DNA of 64,000 nt, from assembly GCA_051877855.1 (NCBI GenBank), contig JBJEJH010000020.1, positions 1 to 64,000 on the forward strand. Direction: 5' to 3'. Under the pieces are notes generated by a model. The model had not been told where the DNA came from and did not search any database. It worked only from the letters and a program-made list of their open reading frames with translations. This stretch comes from MGBC120314 sp051877855 (GTDB lineage: Bacteria > Bacillota > Clostridia > Lachnospirales > Lachnospiraceae). A program made the translations under genes and the position numbers. Of this stretch, positions 59,187-64,000 are shown in pieces; within the stretch, counting starts at the first letter, position 1; each line of letters starts with the position of its first letter.

Positions 59187-61217
59187 ATGGATCAGACGAG
59201 ATTTAAGGCATTAAAAATTGTAATGCAGAGAGCTCAGATAAATAATTGTCCGATTGCTGCGGTGAAAACAACATTGTATAAGGATACAAAAACAGGAAAG
59301 AAACTTTTTGTCAATGAATTCCATAACAAAGGTTCGTTAAAAGTGGAATCGTTTTCGGTTCGTATTGCCTGCTTTGATGAACATGTTCAATTGATCGGTA
59401 CAATCAAGGATTATCGATATAAGGATATTGAGTTTTATCCGGGAACAGATTTCGGACAGGAAAAATTAATTGCATGCCCTTCCGATTCCATTGCAAGTTT
59501 TGCGGTTTCTGTTATTCAGGTTGAACTTGAGGGAGATCGATATTGGGATGAAACTACGAAGGCTGTTGTGAGCAGGGAACCGGAAATTGTTGTGGAGATG
59601 GCGCCGGTTTTTGAGGATAGTTTCCTGCCGGAAGAACACATAGATGAACCGGCAGAAAGGCCTGTATCGGTTTCAGAACAATTTGAAGATACGAGTGCTC
59701 AGGTTTTACCGGAAACATTGGATGAGGATCTTTTCTCATTGAATCAGGGAAATACTGTGAATGAATTTGAAACATTGCAGGAAGAAGTTCCTCAACATCC
59801 TATAGGGGTGCAAAATGTTCAATCCGGTATGGCGGAGCCTGTGAAGGAAGCAGAAACGGTGACGGCAGTGGAGCCTGTGCAGGAAGCAGAACCGGTAAAG
59901 GAAGCGGAGCAAACAGAAGAAGCCGAACAGACGGGCAAGATAAAGAAAAAGAAAAGAGTACCGAAGGCTGTTAAATTGATATTAGGGCTTATTATAGTTG
60001 CTGCATTACTTTTTGTTGCCTTTACTTGTTTTCAAAAGTATAATCAGTATTCAGATTATAATCGTGGTGCTGCATTTATGGCAAATGGACAGTTTGAATA
60101 TGCAATTTCTTGCTATAGCCGACTGGGAAATTATATGGATTCTCCCGAACTTCTTAAGGAGGCTAAGCAGTGCTATGCCGATTCCTTACGCGTGAATGGG
60201 CAGTTTGAAGAGGCAATCAAGGCATATCAGGAACTGGGTAGCCAGGAAGAAATGATTGCACAGTGTTACGATGAATGGGCAAAAAGTTTGTATGAGAATG
60301 GAAGTTTTGAAGAAGCATATCAGATTTACTTAGAGCATAAGGATGCAGTTCAGAAAAATAATGCGAGAGTTATAAAATATGAGTATGCGGTGAAACGTTT
60401 TGAAGAAAAGGCATACAGTGAAGTTGTTGAATTACTCGAAGGTGAGAAGTATGGTGATTCGGAAAAGATTATAAAAGAATCATACTATAATCTTGGAACG
60501 GAAAAGATGTCCCAAAAAGATTATCCGGGAGCATTATCGTATTTTGAACAGGCCCGGGGTTATGGGGATACGGAAGAACGTGTTTTGGAATGTAATTATC
60601 AGCAGGCGATGGAATATATGGATTCTACGCAATATGATAAGGCTGTAGAATTGTTTGAACTGTGTGGAGATTACAAGGAAACAGCGGTCAATAAACAAAA
60701 ATCTTATTACCTTCAGGGAACAATTTATGAAAATAATGGCGGTTATGAAGAGGCCGTGGAATGCTTCGCAAAGGTAATGGAATATGAGGATTCCAAGGAT
60801 CACTATAATTCCTGCCTTTATCGTATGTTGCTCGACAAAATCAAGGAAGATGTGACTGCAGAAACGATGGAGTTGTTTGAAGAAATTCCAAAGGATTATG
60901 CAGATGTGGCAGCAATCAAAAAGACTTTGAATAAATATGTGGATTATGTTGGCGAATATGAGTGGACGACATCGAATGACAAGGAGATTAACGAAAAGGG
61001 TGGATTTGAAGAGCATTTGTTTGTTAAATTGTCCTATGATGATGAAGTTATTACCTTTACATTGACGGATGATAGCAGTACCTATCCGGTGGATCAAAAG
61101 TCATTCGCATACAAGAGCGATACCGAAAGCAATACGTATACGATGCTGAATACCACAACAATAACGAGAACATTTAATGGGAAGATTCATACCTATAAGA
61201 AGGTCAAGAAAGATTAA
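59187..61217 (+). CDS. TPR membrane protein, paralogue without zinc ribbon
   Basis: A 676-residue protein with the same N-terminal beta domain (TRFKALKIVMQRAQINNCPIAAVKTTLYKDTKTGKKLFVNEFHNKG). A long acidic linker (about 130-255) contains PVKEAE/PVQEAE repeats. One membrane helix (about 265-285) is followed by TPR-like repeats (GQFEYAISCYSRLGNYMDSPELL and others, to about 590) and a beta tail ending like its neighbour. ATG 59187 follows GGGAG at 9 bases. It overlaps the following phosphoesterase-like gene by one base (TAATG), so the two are coupled. Confidence 0.75.
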   Translation: MDQTRFKALKIVMQRAQINNCPIAAVKTTLYKDTKTGKKLFVNEFHNKGSLKVESFSVRIACFDEHVQLIGTIKDYRYKDIEFYPGTDFGQEKLIACPSDSIASFAVSVIQVELEGDRYWDETTKAVVSREPEIVVEMAPVFEDSFLPEEHIDEPAERPVSVSEQFEDTSAQVLPETLDEDLFSLNQGNTVNEFETLQEEVPQHPIGVQNVQSGMAEPVKEAETVTAVEPVQEAEPVKEAEQTEEAEQTGKIKKKKRVPKAVKLILGLIIVAALLFVAFTCFQKYNQYSDYNRGAAFMANGQFEYAISCYSRLGNYMDSPELLKEAKQCYADSLRVNGQFEEAIKAYQELGSQEEMIAQCYDEWAKSLYENGSFEEAYQIYLEHKDAVQKNNARVIKYEYAVKRFEEKAYSEVVELLEGEKYGDSEKIIKESYYNLGTEKMSQKDYPGALSYFEQARGYGDTEERVLECNYQQAMEYMDSTQYDKAVELFELCGDYKETAVNKQKSYYLQGTIYENNGGYEEAVECFAKVMEYEDSKDHYNSCLYRMLLDKIKEDVTAETMELFEEIPKDYADVAAIKKTLNKYVDYVGEYEWTTSNDKEINEKGGFEEHLFVKLSYDDEVITFTLTDDSSTYPVDQKSFAYKSDTESNTYTMLNTTTITRTFNGKIHTYKKVKKD

Positions 61218-62509
61218 TGTTTAGAAGAATAAGAAATGTAATTTTATTTGTGGTTCTTGTGATTTTTTTTGCAGGAACCACAAAGTTTATACACAACAAA
61301 ATATTGGAGAATAAGGCAGATCGGGTTGTGTTAAGATTTGCAGTGACCTCGGGAACTTATGTAGAGGATCAAGATGCAAGGGAACTTGTAAATTATATTA
61401 ATAAAGTCTGTGATTATGCAGCTACACAGGAATATAAAACGCTTGATGTGCTAATTGTTAACGGAAATTTTACTGAAGACGGAAGTGAAGATGCCTGGGA
61501 ATATGCTAAAGAGACGGTGACGGAGTATTTGGATGAGGATACGAGATTCTGCGTTACCGTTGGCGGACAGGATTTTATGACGACGGATGAAGAGGCTGAC
61601 GGTGCGTCCTTGGATCCATATTTTTCGGAAAAGATTACGGATTGGGTGATAATGGTCAATGGGTATTATTTTATTGGAGTTTCACCGGTATTTAGTGCCT
61701 ATGAAAGTAAACTGGAATGGTTGGATGAACAGCTGGAAAAGTATACCCGCTATAATTCCAAGCCGGTATTTGTTGTACAACCGGGGACTGTTAAGGATAC
61801 CTATTATGGAAGCGAGCAGTGGTATATTCATGAGACCGATGAACTGGAGCAGTTGCTGGAGAAATATCCGACAGTAATTGATTTTTCAGGATTTTCCGCC
61901 ACACCGGCACAGGTTTTTAACAGCGTTATTCAAAAAAATGCGACCTATGTTAATAATGGAAATTGTTTTAGAAATCGCCTGAAACTGGAAGAGTTTGGAT
62001 TGGACACCACCGAAGATTTTTTCAATGAATCCATTGGTGAATTAAGTCAATGTAAAATAGTGGAAGTATATGGTGACGGAAAAACACGAATTTATACGAT
62101 GGACCTTAAAACAGGGAAATTGTATGGACAAGAGCAATCTGCAGAGGCTTTTTACCGGGAGATTAACCTCGGTAGAAAGGATGCGAATCAGGAAGCAAAG
62201 GATGAAAAGGGTCCGTTTTTTGATGCTGATTTTGTGTTGGAATTAACTCCGGTTGATGGGGAATGGATACTGGAATTTAGTCAGGCAAAGAATCCGGAAG
62301 ATGTATTATTGTATAAAATTGTTTTGCTTGATAAAGACGGTCAGAAGATCAAAGAGTATATTCGTTATGGAGATTATACTGTGGGAAAGATGTCGCAGAT
62401 GCAAAAAATTTCCCTCACTGATTTTGATGAAAGTGCTTCGTTGATTGAAATTACGGCAATGGATTTTGCCGGAAATTATGGAGAAAAAATACAAAGAACA
62501 ATTAAATAG
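61217..62509 (+). CDS. Membrane-anchored metallophosphoesterase-like protein lacking metal ligands
   Basis: A 430-residue protein with one N-terminal helix (about 7-22) and an outer calcineurin-like phosphoesterase fold. The canonical metal motifs are all altered. FAVTSGTYV (41-49) replaces the D-x-H motif, NGNFTEDG replaces GD-x-x-D, VGGQD (115-119) replaces GNHD/E, VVQPG replaces the His loop and FSGFSA (223-228) replaces GHSH. The scaffold around each (LDVLIVNGNFTEDGSEDAWEY, WVIMVNGYYFIGVSP) is otherwise well kept. It is probably non-catalytic, perhaps a binding protein. A C-terminal beta domain (about 320-430) follows. Confidence 0.65.
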   Translation: MFRRIRNVILFVVLVIFFAGTTKFIHNKILENKADRVVLRFAVTSGTYVEDQDARELVNYINKVCDYAATQEYKTLDVLIVNGNFTEDGSEDAWEYAKETVTEYLDEDTRFCVTVGGQDFMTTDEEADGASLDPYFSEKITDWVIMVNGYYFIGVSPVFSAYESKLEWLDEQLEKYTRYNSKPVFVVQPGTVKDTYYGSEQWYIHETDELEQLLEKYPTVIDFSGFSATPAQVFNSVIQKNATYVNNGNCFRNRLKLEEFGLDTTEDFFNESIGELSQCKIVEVYGDGKTRIYTMDLKTGKLYGQEQSAEAFYREINLGRKDANQEAKDEKGPFFDADFVLELTPVDGEWILEFSQAKNPEDVLLYKIVLLDKDGQKIKEYIRYGDYTVGKMSQMQKISLTDFDESASLIEITAMDFAGNYGEKIQRTIK

Positions 62510-62519
62510 AAAATTTAAG

Positions 62520-62548
62520 TTGTTTTTGAATAGTATTTGGTGTAAAAT
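62520..62548 (+). promoter_or_regulatory. Promoter of the polysaccharide deacetylase gene
   Basis: TTGTTT (62520-62525), 17-bp spacer, TAAAAT (62543-62548). Confidence 0.65.
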
Positions 62549-62594
62549 ATCTATGCGGTAAACAAGGGGATAGTGTCTGCTTTTTTGGAGAATA

Positions 62595-63563
62595 ATGATG
62601 TCGGATAAAGTGATTAATGTTACAGAAGAAAATCGAAGAAGACGAAGAATAAATAAGATCAAGAAGATTATTATCTGTCTTGTGATTGTTTGTATTACAG
62701 TGCCGACGGCATTATCCGGAATGTTGATGGTTAAGATTGTTATGCTCGAGAAAGAGATTGAACAGTTAAAAGAGGCATCGGCAAAGACACTTACCGCAGT
62801 AAATGATCAGATTGGACAATCCAATGTGACGGATCTGGTGGTTAATGAGGAAGCTAAGGATCAGGATCTGTATGAAATCGAGGATGTGGATCAGGCTGCC
62901 AAGAACGCGGAACTGGTTGATGTTCTTGAGGATGATAAGAAAAAGGTTTATTTGACATTTGATGATGGTCCGAGTGAGAATACAGATCAGATTCTGGATA
63001 TTTTGGCACAGTATAATATTAAGGCTACTTTTTTTGTTGTTGCAAAGGATGACGAGGAATCAATTCGTCGTTATAATCGTATCGTAAATGAGGGTCATAC
63101 CCTTGCGATGCACTCATATACCCATGTGTATAACCAGATTTATGCAAGTATGGACGCTTATCGTCAGGATGTGTACTCTTTACAGAATTTTTTGCAGGAA
63201 GTTACGGGGGTAAAACCTACTATTTATCGTTTTCCGGGTGGTTCCAGCAACACGGTTATGAATATCGATGTTCAGGAATGCTTACAATTTCTGCAAGATG
63301 AGCAGATTACATATTTTGATTGGAATGTTTCTTCCGGTGACGCCACCGGAAACGGTTATCCGGCAAGCACATTGGCGGATAATGTTATCAATGGAATTGA
63401 GAAAAATGATGTGGCTGTTGTTTTGATGCATGATGCGAGAACGAAAGATGCAACGGTAGCATCTTTACCGGGTATCATTGAACGATTACAGGAAATGGAG
63501 AATGTGGAAATCCTTCCACTTACAGAGGATTCTTATCCTGTTCAGCATACCAGATTACAATAG
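62595..63563 (+). CDS. Membrane-anchored polysaccharide (peptidoglycan) deacetylase
   Basis: A 322-residue envelope enzyme of carbohydrate esterase family 4 (NodB). A basic start and one helix (about 24-46) anchor it, and a short coiled-coil stem follows. The NodB domain (about 118-305) has motif 1 TFDDGPSENT (Asp-Asp), motif 2 HSYTH (metal His), motif 3 RFPGGSSN, motif 4 FDWNVSSGD and motif 5 LMHD. All catalytic residues are present, so it should remove acetyl groups from N-acetylglucosamine in the wall, giving lysozyme resistance. Either ATG 62595 or ATG 62598 may be used. Confidence 0.92.
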   Translation: MMSDKVINVTEENRRRRRINKIKKIIICLVIVCITVPTALSGMLMVKIVMLEKEIEQLKEASAKTLTAVNDQIGQSNVTDLVVNEEAKDQDLYEIEDVDQAAKNAELVDVLEDDKKKVYLTFDDGPSENTDQILDILAQYNIKATFFVVAKDDEESIRRYNRIVNEGHTLAMHSYTHVYNQIYASMDAYRQDVYSLQNFLQEVTGVKPTIYRFPGGSSNTVMNIDVQECLQFLQDEQITYFDWNVSSGDATGNGYPASTLADNVINGIEKNDVAVVLMHDARTKDATVASLPGIIERLQEMENVEILPLTEDSYPVQHTRLQ

Positions 63564-63573
63564 GAGAGATTAG

Positions 63574-64000
63574 ATGGGCTTTTTTGATGAATTGAAAAAG
63601 GAAATAGCACAGGCTGTAACGGAATTGGTTGCAGATGAAGAACTGCTTCCAGAAGATGATATTCAAGAATCGAATACGGATGTAGCACAATCGAAATCAG
63701 CTGAACCTGAATATATTGATGAGGATGATTATATCGAGACTGAAGAAGACAAGATGGATGATCCACAGGATAATGGATATGGTTTGGTTGTAGATGATTA
63801 TGCATCGGATGAGTATGTTAATAATATGAATATTGATATTGCGGATCTTGTTCAGTCCTATTCCAATGAATTGGTTTATCAAAATGGTGAGAATAGTGAT
63901 AACGTGGGTGCCCATGTTTCATCTTATGATATCTCACAGGATGCTAATTTGATGCAGGGAATGTATTCAAGACAGGAGGAATTGCAGGAGCAGGATTACT
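63574..64000 (+). CDS. Acidic protein, possibly bactofilin-like (3' end outside window)
   Basis: An open frame from ATG 63574 (AGGAGAG upstream) that runs off the window after 142 codons. It begins MGFFDELKKEIAQAVTELVADEE and then is dominated by Asp, Glu, Tyr and Asn (DEDDYIETEEDKMDDPQD). The MGFF(D/N)-xLK start and acidic linker resemble N-termini of Lachnospiraceae polymer-forming cytoskeletal proteins, but the diagnostic domain would lie beyond the window. It begins 10 bases after the deacetylase gene and is likely co-transcribed. Confidence 0.55.
   Translation, partial: MGFFDELKKEIAQAVTELVADEELLPEDDIQESNTDVAQSKSAEPEYIDEDDYIETEEDKMDDPQDNGYGLVVDDYASDEYVNNMNIDIADLVQSYSNELVYQNGENSDNVGAHVSSYDISQDANLMQGMYSRQEELQEQDY

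Noticed and set aside
1..64000. CRISPR arrays, tRNA or rRNA genes, insertion sequences, integrase genes
   Set aside because: No spaced repeat array, tRNA cloverleaf, transposase or integrase frame was recognised. The direct repeats at 30.6 and 35.6 kb derive from a kinase gene end and carry no attachment-site core.

Overview
The window looks like a chromosomal segment of a low-to-mid GC Gram-positive anaerobe, most likely a Lachnospiraceae member (Clostridia). This is inferred from gene content and style: strong AGGAGG ribosome sites, an Agr-type autoinducer of the clostridial ANST-C type, DUF1292, DUF4349, FapA (DUF342) and TPR/zinc-ribbon membrane proteins. No rRNA, tRNA, CRISPR array or insertion sequence was recognised.

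Layout. 1-1.8 kb: end of rpsB and tsf, with an attenuator between them. 1.9-2.5 kb: a small RelE/ParE-type toxin-antitoxin pair. 2.5-7.4 kb: an operon of circularly permuted ATP-grasp, alpha-E, transglutaminase-like protein and a pair of M14-type (succinylglutamate desuccinylase/aspartoacylase-like) proteins. 7.5-17.5 kb: a cytidylate-kinase-like protein, two CodA-like deaminases flanking a PucR-type regulator, a five-gene urea/amide-type ABC importer and a D-2-hydroxyacid dehydrogenase. 17.6-23.2 kb: a polar amino-acid ABC importer, a second kinase-like gene and a FUSC-type membrane protein fused to a degenerate HAD domain. 23.2-28.2 kb: mgtE with a possible leader peptide, gltX and a UvrD-type helicase. 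28.2-35.7 kb: an AT-rich, probably acquired island with a complete Agr quorum-sensing set (regulator, kinase, AgrD-like peptide, AgrB), a secreted beta-rich protein, a split FtsX-like permease pair, its ATPase and a membrane-anchored accessory protein. 35.7-47.6 kb: DUF1292, DUF4349 lipoprotein, Lrp-maf, TetR with MMPL and YhgE-like export genes, PrsA-like foldase, ilvN-ilvC and an ECF S component. 47.7-55.4 kb: nuclease-helicase fusion, a 26-residue-repeat protein, FapA, a second M14 pair and a cytosolic GH5 enzyme. 55.5-64 kb: a lipoprotein, two TPR membrane proteins, a degenerate metallophosphoesterase, a polysaccharide deacetylase and the start of an acidic, possibly bactofilin-like protein.

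How parts work together. The 28.6-35.5 kb island reads as a self-contained density-controlled toxin module. The response regulator should act on 21-bp-period direct repeats (TGTCATTTGG type) that lie at the same distance from a -10 box in front of agrD and in front of the secreted protein. A third copy, joined to a duplicated 3' end of the kinase gene, lies past the last gene, so the module is bracketed by about 110-bp direct repeats.

The 2.5-23 kb stretch reads as a nitrogen-metabolite region: amide-bond-forming and amide-cleaving enzymes, ring deaminases, two importers and one exporter-like protein. A shared palindrome (TGTGCACRGAGTACA) lies near two of its promoters, and several of its leaders contain a promoter-proximal terminator. 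Recurrent active/inactive enzyme pairing (two M14 pairs, one HAD fusion, one phosphoesterase) is a notable theme.
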